From contig NC_087379.1 in the NCBI RefSeq assembly GCF_963675165.1, forward strand, positions 3,290,201-3,354,200: a DNA stretch of 64,000 bases, read 5' to 3'. A program made the position numbers and the translations under genes. This document shows positions 48,985 through 60,900 of the stretch, piece after piece. The number at the start of each line of letters is the position of its first letter. The stretch's first letter is position 1. A model generated the notes under the pieces. That model had not been told where the DNA came from. It did no database searches and saw nothing but the letters and a program-made list of their open reading frames with translations. This stretch comes from Halichondria panicea (taxonomy: Eukaryota > Porifera > Demospongiae > Suberitida > Halichondriidae).

Positions 48985-51900
48985 ATGGTGTTCAAGTTTT
49001 GGATAACCTTCCTTGTCCTCTTCAAAGGTAGATTCTATACTAAGTGTATCAGAATATTGGATTATAATTATAATCAGTGTTTTGTTAATTGTTTGCAGTG
49101 GAGGCTCTAGGATCAACAGACATGTGTACGCAAGTTATTGTTCGTAGATCTATATAATTTTTTATAAGTTTCTATAGTAATGTATACTATAGCTAACATG
49201 CCCACTTGAGTGTTTTTGCTTATTGTTGCTATGTGCTCTATTTCTAATAGAGCACTTGGCAAGGTGCTCTATTAAATGTTTCAGGCTATGTACATTGTAT
49301 TGGGAGATGCACATGTAATAACATAGCCTGGAGACCACGCCGATTAAAATACGTATTTTAATCGGCGTGGTCTCCAGGCTAGTAATAACATGACTGTAGC
49401 TTCTAGTAACACAATAACGTAAGTACAGTTTGTAGAATGGAAGAGGGAAGCTCTATAGTTTTCTTTTGGCTTTGTTCGAGAATAGTAAGAGCCGCTCGTT
49501 TCTTGGGCAGTGTGCTGTACTTGTTTACTGCAAGGCTGCATGGGGGAGGAGCTGGATGTAGCTGGAAGTGCTGGGATTCTAGCTTTGGCTTCTTCCTTTC
49601 GCTTTGTTCGAGAGTAGTACGAACCTATGGCATACTACCAAAAGTATATGCTAGGCTTGTTTGCTGCAAAAGCGGGGAGGAGCTGGACGGTTCCGTTTTG
49701 TGGGTGAAGCTAGGACTATAATTTTGCCCATTAAAATGAGGTAGAACAGAGTTGACTTGCACAGATTTAGTAGAGCCACAGAGATGCCAATTTCAGATAG
49801 TAATTTTCGTAGCCAATAGGTTTCGGGATCTAGATCATGTGCATTTGGTATCTATGGTTATAGTGTCCCTCATCCCTCAGGCTACGCCCTCGAGCTTTGG
49901 GACACTATAACACATAGATACCTCATGCATAATTATGATCTAACCATTATTGAATGAAACTTAAAAAACTTAAACACGTTATCATAGTGTGGATCCTGCT
50001 CCTATCATGGCGAGCTGCTATATACTCACCATATGCGGGTACATTATATCGAGGGTATAATATTTCGCGGAAAGACCGTTAGTTCTCGAATTTAATTTTC
50101 ATGGACTACCAACCTTTTGGCACATGCCAGAAGAGGTTGGCCACGTGTCATAATTTATCATCGAAGTTTTACGGAGTGCACTGAAAAAAAGAGAATATAT
50201 GCGGAAGCATATCACCAAGCCTTGCTCTCCTAGCTAAGCTAAAAGACTACAAACGATCACAGCACTCCACAATATAAATGCCTATATAGCCATAATAATG
50301 GAAAGTAAATACCTGTAACATAATTATAGTCGAGTCAATACTAGTCCATGCAAGTAATAAGCCAGAAACTTACAAGTGTTCACCTAGATCTATAGTTGAC
50401 TTCAAGGATCTTGTCTTCACAACAGCATAAAATACCTGCTGAGTCAACACAATAATTATACTGGATTTTAGTTACGTGGAATGACGCGTGGCCAACCTCC
50501 TCTGGCGCATTGCATGCGATATTAATATTCGTGGGTATAAATGTTTGCGGTATAAATATACATGCTTGTAATCAGCAAAAAGTTTATACCCTCAATATAG
50601 GCCGGGCCGGCTGTAAACATACAAATGAATAATTATACCAGTTTGTAACGTGGCCATTAATTAGTAACGAGTGATGACTGACATATTATATCCATTATGC
50701 AATTTTTGCTCTTTCTTAGCCTCATCACTTGGCCAAGAGTTTTATCTAGGCTTTATGCAAAATATTGGTGGTGGACAATTCTCTTCATTAAGGCTCCTGA
50801 TAGGAACAGATACTCAATTTGCTAGCTATGTCGTAGAGACAGTGGACCAAATTGTTCAACAAGGAAGTGTATCATCTGGAACTCCTGTTTCTGTCCATAT
50901 TTCAGGGCTAGATCTAGAGGTATTTACTTCCAATTATGATAACAGGTGGAAAGGCATTCGTGTGGCTAGTAATGAAGATATTTTCGTAGTTGCCGAAAAC
51001 TTCATTCTTGCTATTAACCATGGTGTGTTTCTAGCATACCCACGCTTCACTTTTGAGCAAGAAGTTGACTATGAATACTACATTGTTTCTATCGAAGATA
51101 TAACAGATTTTGCCCATAGCCAACTCCTTCTAGTTGGTTGCGAAAATGAGACCACTATTACAATATTGCCTTCTCAGAATGTGATTCTACCAACAAATCT
51201 CCAGGAAAGTAGTACTTCTATTCTTGTGAATGCAGGCACCACAAGTCACACAATGGTGTTGAACCAATTGCAAACCCTCCTTGTGTCTAGTTTTGATGAC
51301 CTGACTGGTACAAAGATTGTCTCAGACAAACCACTCACGGTGATCGGTGGTCATGAGTGTGCTGTTAATCCGGCTTCTTCTTCTGCATGTGAGCCACTTG
51401 CCGTACAGATTCCTTCTTCTCTTTTGTGGGGTAGGCAGTTCCTTTTAGCACCATTTACTGGCAGAGGTAGTGAACAATATTTCAAACTTTTTTCCTCGAT
51501 TCCGACCACAGTTAATTACACATGCGGAAACTCTTCTTTTAGTTTCAATAACGTTACAAATCGCATATTTGGTACTTATGAGTATTGCTATCTCGAATCT
51601 ATTAATCCATTGCTGGTAGCTCAAGTGTCCACTGGCAGTAGTATCGACTTTAGTGGAGACCTAGCTATAGCTTTGATTTCTCCAATTGATAACTATGTAC
51701 GCGAAACGTCATTTGTCTCTCTGCCTTCATACTTGTTTTCTCTGAACTATATCAGTGTCACCGTAGCAATAGAGAATTTTAATAGTTCCTGTATCATGTT
51801 TGATGATCAAGTAATTGATTGTGATTGGAATGAAATCTTAAATACTGAAATGCAAGTTGTTGGATATGGATGCAGTAAGGCTGTAAACTCCGGCAGCACA

Positions 51901-54900
51901 GTGGGCACACAACACACAGTGTACCATGATAATGGCACACTCTCAGTTCTTGTGTATGGTTTCAATGGAGGACCTTCACTTGGCTATGCTTACCTGACTG
52001 GTCAGACATTAACAGGTAAATGTATAGTAAAGTTTGTTTCAAAATAATGTGTACATGGATTTATAATTATGTTGTGCTCATTCACATTCTACATCGTGCA
52101 GAAAAGCAAGTGACTCCTATCAGTCCACCTGAAAACGTAACAGCTATCGTATCGTCTTCCACTGAGATTTGTGTGACTTGGGCTGAAGTTCCTGTGATTG
52201 GCCGGATTGGAGTTATCACATCGTACGAGGTTATGTACGAGCCCCTGATGACCCTTGATGGTCAACTTGTTTCGGTATCACTCGACACAACCGGCTTTTT
52301 CCTCTCTCTGAATAGCCTACAAGAATATATAGAGTACAACATCTCAGTGAGAGCATACACCAGCGTTGGGCCAGGACCTTACAGTTTGGGAATTGTCAGG
52401 AGGACACTGGAAGACGGTAGATAATGAGCTGTACTCCAGTTAGTATTATGGTTATGTTGATTTCTTGTTACCTGTATAGTGCCTTATTCATCACCAAGAA
52501 ATATCGATGCAATATCGACTTCCTCCACTGTAATCCACGTTTCTTGGATTAAAGTCAACGAGATCGACCAGAATGGTGTCATCACCATGTATGAGGTCGT
52601 GTACTTGGGTGAGTTTGATCTCACAAATAGAAGTGTTTTCACCTTGGATGGTGACACGCTCACTGTCAACATCACTGGAGTGGAAGAGTTTGCAGAATAC
52701 AATATCTCAGTGAGAGCATACACCAGTGTGGGACCAGGACCTTACAGCCAGGTACAGATGGAATTGACTATGGAAGATGGTGAGTTGGTTTAATGATGTA
52801 TATATATGTGACATCATAATAATTCCTGCTCAGTCCCAGTCAGTCCACCTCAAAATATTAGGACTACTGCCTTATCCTCGACTGAAATAGAAGTATCTTG
52901 GGACAGCATTCCTGAGATAGACCGGAATGGAGTAATCAATATGTACGAGGTTTTGTACGAACCACTGATGACATTAGGTGGTCTGCTCACCACAGCAACA
53001 CTTAATACAACAGACTTGTTTCTAATTCTGAATAGCCTGCAAGAATATGTAGAGTACAACATCTCAGTGAGAGCATACACCAGCGTTGGGCCAGGACCTT
53101 ACAGTTTGGGAATTGTCAGGAGGACACTGGAAGACGGTAGATAATGAGCTGTACTCCTGTTAGTATTATGGTTATGTTTGATTTCTTATTACCTGTATAG
53201 TGCCTTATTCATCACCAAGAAATGTCGATGCAATATCGACTTCCTCCACTGTAATCCACGTTTCTTGGATTAAAGTCAACGAGATCGACCAGAATGGTGT
53301 CATCACCATGTATGAGGTCGTGTACTTGGGTGAGTTTGATCTCACAAATAGAAGTGTTTTCACCTTGGATGGTGACACGGTCACTGTCAACATCACTGGA
53401 GTGGAGGAGTTTGCAGAGTACAATATCTCAGTGAGAGCATACACCAGTGTGGGACCAGGACCTTACAGCCAGGTGCAGACGGATTTAACTATGGAAGATG
53501 GTGAGTTGGTTTGATGATGTTTCAATGACATAATAATAATTCCTGCTCAGTCCCAGTCAGTCCACCTCAAAATATTAGGACTACTGCCTTATCCTCGACT
53601 GAAATAGAAATCTCTTGGGACAAAATTCCTGAGATAGACCAGAATGGAGTCATCAGCATGTACGAGGTTATGTATGTGATGACTTTTGGCGGTTTGATCA
53701 CTACCAGAACAATCATCACAATCGACTTGACATTGACTATAAATCTCAGTAACTTGGAAGAGTTTGTGGAGTACAACATTTCAGTAAGAGCTTACACAAG
53801 CATTGGGTCTGGTCCTTACAGTGTGTGGACGGTCAGGAGAACTCTGGAAGATGGTATGAGTCAAACAAAACTGGCATTGGCACATAATTAATGCTTTATT
53901 TTTCTTTAGTTCCTAGCTCTGCTCCTAGGAATATTTTGGTCAGTGCAGTGGAACCCAGCTCTCTCTATGTGTCCTGGGAACGACCATTAGAGATTGATGT
54001 CAATGGAATTCTCACTAACTATACGATTGAGCACCGTACACTTAATCACACAGGGGATCCTCTTGTTGTTCCCTCTACAACGCTGAATGTGCTATTGGAA
54101 GGACTGAGGTTCTTCACAGTCTATAATGTATCTATATCAGCAAACACAGCTGTTGGCAAAGGTCCAAGCGTTCAAATGAGCCAACGTACTCTTGGTTAGT
54201 TCATTCTTATGTGTGTTAATGTGCGCATGGATGCTGCACAGCTTAACAGTTGCACATGCACTAGATCTACTATCCCTACAATAAAGTTGAATTATGTTAG
54301 CTGCATTTGTTATTGCAGTGCGAACTTGTCCCCAAGATTCCAGCAGTGGCTTTTTATGGGCCAGTATAACCGAAGGGAGTGTATTGTCTCTCCCTTGTAC
54401 ACAAGCAAGTTCACAGTTTAGACCAGGTTATATCTGCATGAGCAGTCAGTGTGTAAAAGTAAATGTGAACATCTTACAATGTATGTAGGTACATATGCAA
54501 CACGAATGTGTCTATTGGGAGGTACTTGGAGTGAAGTAGATTTGACCTCGTGTACCCTTGATAGTATGGATTCCAATCCTTTCATGCTGGTCTATCTCGA
54601 TTTACAAGAACCAAGCAGAAGAAAAAAGCGTTCAATTGAAAATTTACTATTGGAGCCAATGGAACTGCGCAGAAAGGTGCGGGCAGCAACTAGCAACAAC
54701 AGTCAGTTGCTACTGATGGAGGTATATATATAAGTGTGCACTTTTAGGCCAGATAAGATATCTCTCTTACTACAGTTAGAGACAATTTTCAGTAGTCTTA
54801 ACATTACCACTGAAGCTATTCGTGTCCTCCATCTCGCCCAAACTGCTGAAGGATTGTCAATAGCGTTTGAAATAGTTCTTCCTAAGGAAAGTGAAAGTCT

Positions 54901-57900
54901 TCCTCCTGTTTTTGTTGACTATTTCAACAATGAGATCCAAACTAATGGACTTGCTGGATACTCGGTTTCTTCTGGTGGACTCAGTGGTATCATAGGTGTA
55001 GGCCCTACAGGTAAAGTATTTATAATTTAATATGCATTGTATCTATGCATTTGTCATAGAAACATGCGAATGCGGTACAACTGCTGGAGGGAATACTAGT
55101 ATTATCACGTCTCTTCAACTCTGTACTGGATTGAGTTTAAGTCCTTGCAGCTGTGAGACAGGAGGCTGTGAGGTTAGTTTTCAGTTCCTTAATCATACAT
55201 GTGTCATAGAACCTTCTAGTGTCAAGAACCATACGTTGGTGATGGGAGGCATTGCACATTAGATTCTGATGGAGACCTCTTTCCTGATGTTGCCTTAAAC
55301 ATATCTAGCTGCACAGAAGAAAACTCGTATTGTGTACAGGCAAGTATGTGTCTCTAATTATAGTGGATTTTAACTCTTCCAACGCTCACAGGATGTTTGT
55401 CCTTCAGTGTCCAATGTTAATCAAGATCCATCTGATTGTACATCAACCATGGATCCCGGTAAATCCTTGCACATTACACGCAACATCCTCTTTTTGTTGA
55501 ATGTCACAATGATACTTCTCGCAGTTTATAAACAGCTAGTGTTGTTATTATCATTTATTAGCACTAGCAGGTCCACATGGTGCCTTCACTCACAATAATG
55601 ATTGGCTCATTCACAAAGTTGCGAATCAGCCTAATCAGCAGAAAATTTTACTCTGCGATCTAACTTGCGTTCTGGCCTGGCAAGGATCGTAGGTTTTGCG
55701 ATGTTTTTTGTGAAATGATCAACACTTGCAAAGTTCGATGCTGGCAAATAGTACGGTACGGGAGGAAATAGGGGAAGAGAGTGTTTTGCATGACCTCCAG
55801 AAATGTGTTTGTTAATAGGTGGTCTGAGGTGAATTCTGGTTAGATTTTGAGGTTTAATTGCTTTTGCATATTAATTTTGTCCATGCATACACACATGTTA
55901 TTTGTTCTCTAGTAACTGAATGTAAATTTTATGGGGGGGGGGAATTGAGCCAGGGAAATTATTATCCCCCTTTCCCCCTGTACATGTATGATCAGCTTTA
56001 TCCGTATACTGTATGCCTCCTGCGGAAATGATGTGGTTATGTGAATTAGGGTTTGATGGGTGTCCCTTCGAAGAAGATCCCGTGTGGAGTATTGAATGGC
56101 CTAATACTGAGAGAAACACCATTAGCACACAAAGATGTCCTGGAGATTTGGACAATGTTATAGGTAATTCATACCACCGTAGATCTATGTGTGTACTAGC
56201 CTATAACTACTAAGTATGTACATGATCTTATCTATCGTACATGTGTAAGGAAACGCAACCCGGTTATGTGATGATAATGGAGTGTGGCTCAGTACTATTG
56301 TCGAAACATGTGAAGATGAACGATTTGTGGAAGTCGTCAATCAGGTATTTAGTTTAGTTATACCATAGATATAAGAAGGAGAGGGATGGGAAACACTACG
56401 TAAATAGCATTGACGATCCGCGTTTCGGTCAATGTTTTCTTCTTTATTTCCTCCAACCCATGCTTTTAGCTAGTATTAGGCTATAAACTAGCTACTGAGC
56501 TCCATGTATTAGCAATGGCTAGTGGAACAGTCACAACAAGGTAGCAGAAATAGTTAGTGAGACCCTCCAAGCAGTAAAAAGCAGCTTGGACAGGCAAATT
56601 CTTGAGAGGAGCTCTGTCTGTACCGTTGAGTATTCCAGTGCAGTCACAGACATGATAGAGAATTATGGAAATGTAGCAAAGTTCTGTCGTAAATTACTGT
56701 GCCGATACGATGAACCAACTATCAATGAATACAAAGAGACATTTACCTACATTCAATCATTGATGTAACTTTCTAAATGGGTACACAAAAAGTCTGCTTT
56801 TAAAAAACAGCTTACTAAGACAAAAATGAACATTACTTACCAACCTAAAGCCAAGTGGCTTTGATTTTACTTGCATACAATGCCCAGCTACTTAAGAAAG
56901 AGGGAATCATTAATATTTTGGGCTGTAGTCACAGCCTCTCCTTGTAGAAGGTACACAAAGCCACTAGATAGAGCCGAAACGATAATACAACACTCAAAAA
57001 ACTGCCTTTGAAAGTTTTCAAGCTCTTGGTGAGATACACAACGCTTCTATATGATGCACAGTAGGTGTGGATGCTCAGCACAGTACTAAGAGTCCCAGTG
57101 GGGAGCTGTGAATGATAGTAATAACATTTCCCGCTGGGTTGGCGGTGTCTTGAGCCGAAACGCAGATCAACCTTTGGCATTACACAGAAGTGATTGTGCG
57201 CACGTGCTCCGTTTCCCATCCCTCTCCTCTTATATCTATGGTTATACAACACTGTAACAATTTTAATGCTATAACTTGCAGGCTGAAGAGTTATTTTCCT
57301 CTGATGCTAATATGACAGAACTTGTTGAAGAAGCAATTGTGATTACACAGACATTAGTAATAATTACTGACCAGACATCAATTCTTCTTCCTAGCTCACT
57401 TTCCAGTACTACCACGATTGTAACAAATATTCTGGATGTTTTCGAGGAAGCTCAAAATATTAGCACTATTGCCTCAAATACTGTCATTCGTGAAGGAATG
57501 GTGAGTGCATATGCGTTCCTCTCAATCGTGTGAAGTTCACGGTTGACACTCACAGTATTTAGATCTACATGTATTAATTATGCATGCATAATAATTTGTA
57601 TAGGACGGAGTGCACAGTTTCAACAAGAAATTGCTAGTGGTGGTGTAATCATTGTAATTCCTTTTATGTGATTTTGGTACATGCAGCTTCTTGTGGAAAT
57701 TATTAACAATGTTCTAGAGGTCAATAATACGGCTGGGTGGACAGAGCTTTCCGAGGTAAGACGTCTTCAATATCTGTTTAGTATGCCAGGGTTAATTTGA
57801 CAGACTGACTCAAGCAGTGAAGTTCTTCTTGACAATGCTGAAAGGCTTGGTGTACTTTTAGCCAATTCGCAGAACAACACTGGAAGCAATGAACCTCTAA

Positions 57901-60900
57901 GGATATCTAGACCCAATATTGGTGAGTGATTATACGTAACGCTGTGATAGAGGAAGAATTATGTACGTATCATGAGTCATGCTTTATAATTATAGCTATA
58001 ACAGCTAGCACATTTGATACTTCACGAGAAGCGACAATAGAAGAGCTTACGCTACCTAAACAGGAAGATGTGGTTAATCTTTCTTTAACTATACAACCTG
58101 CACAAATACAAATTCCACCAAATCTCCTGCTTGAGCGATTGTCAGAGGAGGGAAATCGAAGTGAGATCCTATCCATTTCAATAATATTATTTTCATTGTT
58201 GTTTCCAGGTATACCTGTTGTATTCATATGGTTTCAAAACTTGGAAGATTTCCTTTCAACGTCTGTGGATAATCTGGGCAACAATACACGTGGTGCTTCC
58301 AGTGTAGTTTCTATCCAAGTTGGGAGGGCAAGATCTACAACAACGTCAGCGGTGTTGTTAAACTCTCCTGTACAGTTAAACTTCAGTTTTGAAAATGTGA
58401 GTGTCTAAATTTTCAAGAATTTTATTTTCTAGTTCAAACGACCACACTCTTACAGTATAGAGGGTTTTCGATACCGGAAGTATAATATAAACGATGATTC
58501 CCAGATTTTCGAGGCACAACACTTTTGAGGTTCGAGGTCAATCCTCCACGAAAACATGCGTAGTGCCTCGAAAAAATAACCAACTATACGGAAGTTTTCG
58601 TTTATGACTCTTTAAACTGTAGGCAGCTAATGCACGACGTAACCTAACGCTAACCCATGTAAATATATCGATTCATAGATAAACAAAAGCCAGGAGTATA
58701 GGTGTGCTTTCTGGAACTTTTCACAAAGGTAAGTCAGTTTTAGTTTAAAGAATAATTATAGTGGTGGGCTTAATGGGTTAATGTTATTTTCTCACAGTGG
58801 TGAAGGCCAATGGAGTAGTCAGAATGTGTTCACTATTGGAAATATCTCAGCGAATCTTACAACTACTGTCCAATGTGTGAGCACTCACCTAACAAGTTTT
58901 GCAGTGCTAGTGGATGTAGCTGGAGGGCTAAAGGTGCGTGTGCTCGTAATTATTATAGCGGGGTATCATTCTCACAATTTTGAAGTTTCAGTACTGTACG
59001 TTGTAGATGAACTGTGCATACATTTCTCTTTCCCAGTTGAAAGCAAGCTACTTCTTCAGTGTTTGTTTACTGCAATCTCTTTAATACGTATATAGAATAT
59101 CCACCTCGACGAGTCTATTGGTCTGGACGTGGTATCCTATATTGGCTGTGTGTTTTCAATCCTCTGCCTCAGTGTAACAGTTGTTTTCTATCTCTATCAA
59201 GGGTAAGTTGATAGATAGCTGATAATTATATTAATTGACATTCATCTATTTACAGAAAGAAGCTGTTTAAAGCGGTTCATTTCTTCGTTCATCTAAATCT
59301 CTCAATTTCTCTGCTACTTGCTTACACAATTTTCATTATTGGAATCCAAACTGCAGCAGCTAGTACCGTAAAGTTGTTAATTTTTTATTTGCGTAATGTA
59401 TTAACAATGTATGTTACAGGTTGGATGCATATTTATAGCTGCCATCTTGCATTACCTGTTTCTGAGTGCATTTTGCTGGATGATGTGTGAGGGAGTGATG
59501 CTCTACCTTATGCTGGTTACTGTGTTTAGCCAGGTTTCCAAAGCATGGTGGTTCTTTCTGTTACTGGGCTATGGTGAGGATTCAGTAAACTGTTCAATGC
59601 AATTGTAGCGAATTTGGTGAATATAAATTTTTTTTTAACAGCTACACCGCTTCCATTTGTTGTCATTACTATATCTGTGAGATGGGAGCAATATGGTGTC
59701 AGAAATGATGATGGAGATTTGGAATTGTGAGTACAATAATTATGTGTAGTACTTGATAATTATCGTTACGTTTTAGTTTTATTGCTTGGCTTTAAGTGGT
59801 ATTACATACAGTAACGGCTCTCTGAAGATCGGTCACCTCGATATACCGGTCGTTTCGTTTGGCACGGATGCTAGCTTAATCTTTACTGCACAAAACTCAC
59901 CCTGAAATGCGCACTCGCTATTCCGTATATATACTGGTCAGTTCTGTCTGCCCTAGGTTTAAATTTAATGCAATTTTATTACGGCCGGATATGACGTTTT
60001 GGGTATAGTTTGGCAAATAGAATTGAATTACACCGCACAATTATATATTAGATTCGAGGTAGGGTCGATTTTTAGCCGCAGCTATTTTCTGAAATGCAGC
60101 CACCTCGCTATGCGGCCAAACTGCACTGTCCCAAGGGTGACCAGATTAACAAAAGTCTACTGTATTGTATCTTCACGTGCAAGAACAGAATTAGTAATTT
60201 CATTTTATTTCATACATCATACAGTTGCTGGCTTTCAACTGACAATGGAACTATATTCGGTTTTGTTGCTCCCATGATGCTAATAATCGTTGTAAGTATT
60301 TATAATAATTATAGAATGCATTGTAGTGATGTCAATTCCATCAATGTTCTATATGAGTAACAGTTTAGACGTGGAAAACTGTCTCATGTTCAGATTAATG
60401 TGCTATTCCTCATCCTCACCTTACGTGCTTTGTGGAAAAGCCAGAAAAATAAACTGGAAAGACAATTACATGGCAATGTAAAAGATTCTAAGATCAGGAT
60501 ATCCATCATTAAGTAAGTTTTCAGTATAGATATAAAGTAAAATTTGCATTTTACATGCACATTATTATACATAGGTCTGTGCTATTCGCAGTGGTGATTT
60601 TGCTTCCACTGCTTGGTCTAACATGGGTGTTTGGACTTTTGACTATTAACTCCAATACATCTGTCTTTGCTTGGATATTCACTATCTTGAATTCCCTACA
60701 GGTAATATATGTGAAATTTAGCAAGTATAGTATTATTATACTTGTTGATCGATCGATGATTCCACCATGCATACTGACATAGCAGCGTTGCGTGTTGTGA
60801 ACAATCCATAAAATGCACATATAATTATTGTGTAGTGCCTGCTGACTGTTGAATGAAATACTTTTATAGGGCTTGGGTGTATTGTTCTTTCACGTTATTC

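Noticed and set aside
56541-56672. In-phase 44-codon exon in the adhesion GPCR gene
   Set aside because: It lies wholly inside an inverted-repeat element with a target duplication, and skipping it gives a smoother GAIN sequence. Kept as a possible exonised segment only.
56929-57252. 107-residue minus-strand ORF
   Set aside because: It spans the right end of the 879-bp element and shows no transposase motif or family similarity.
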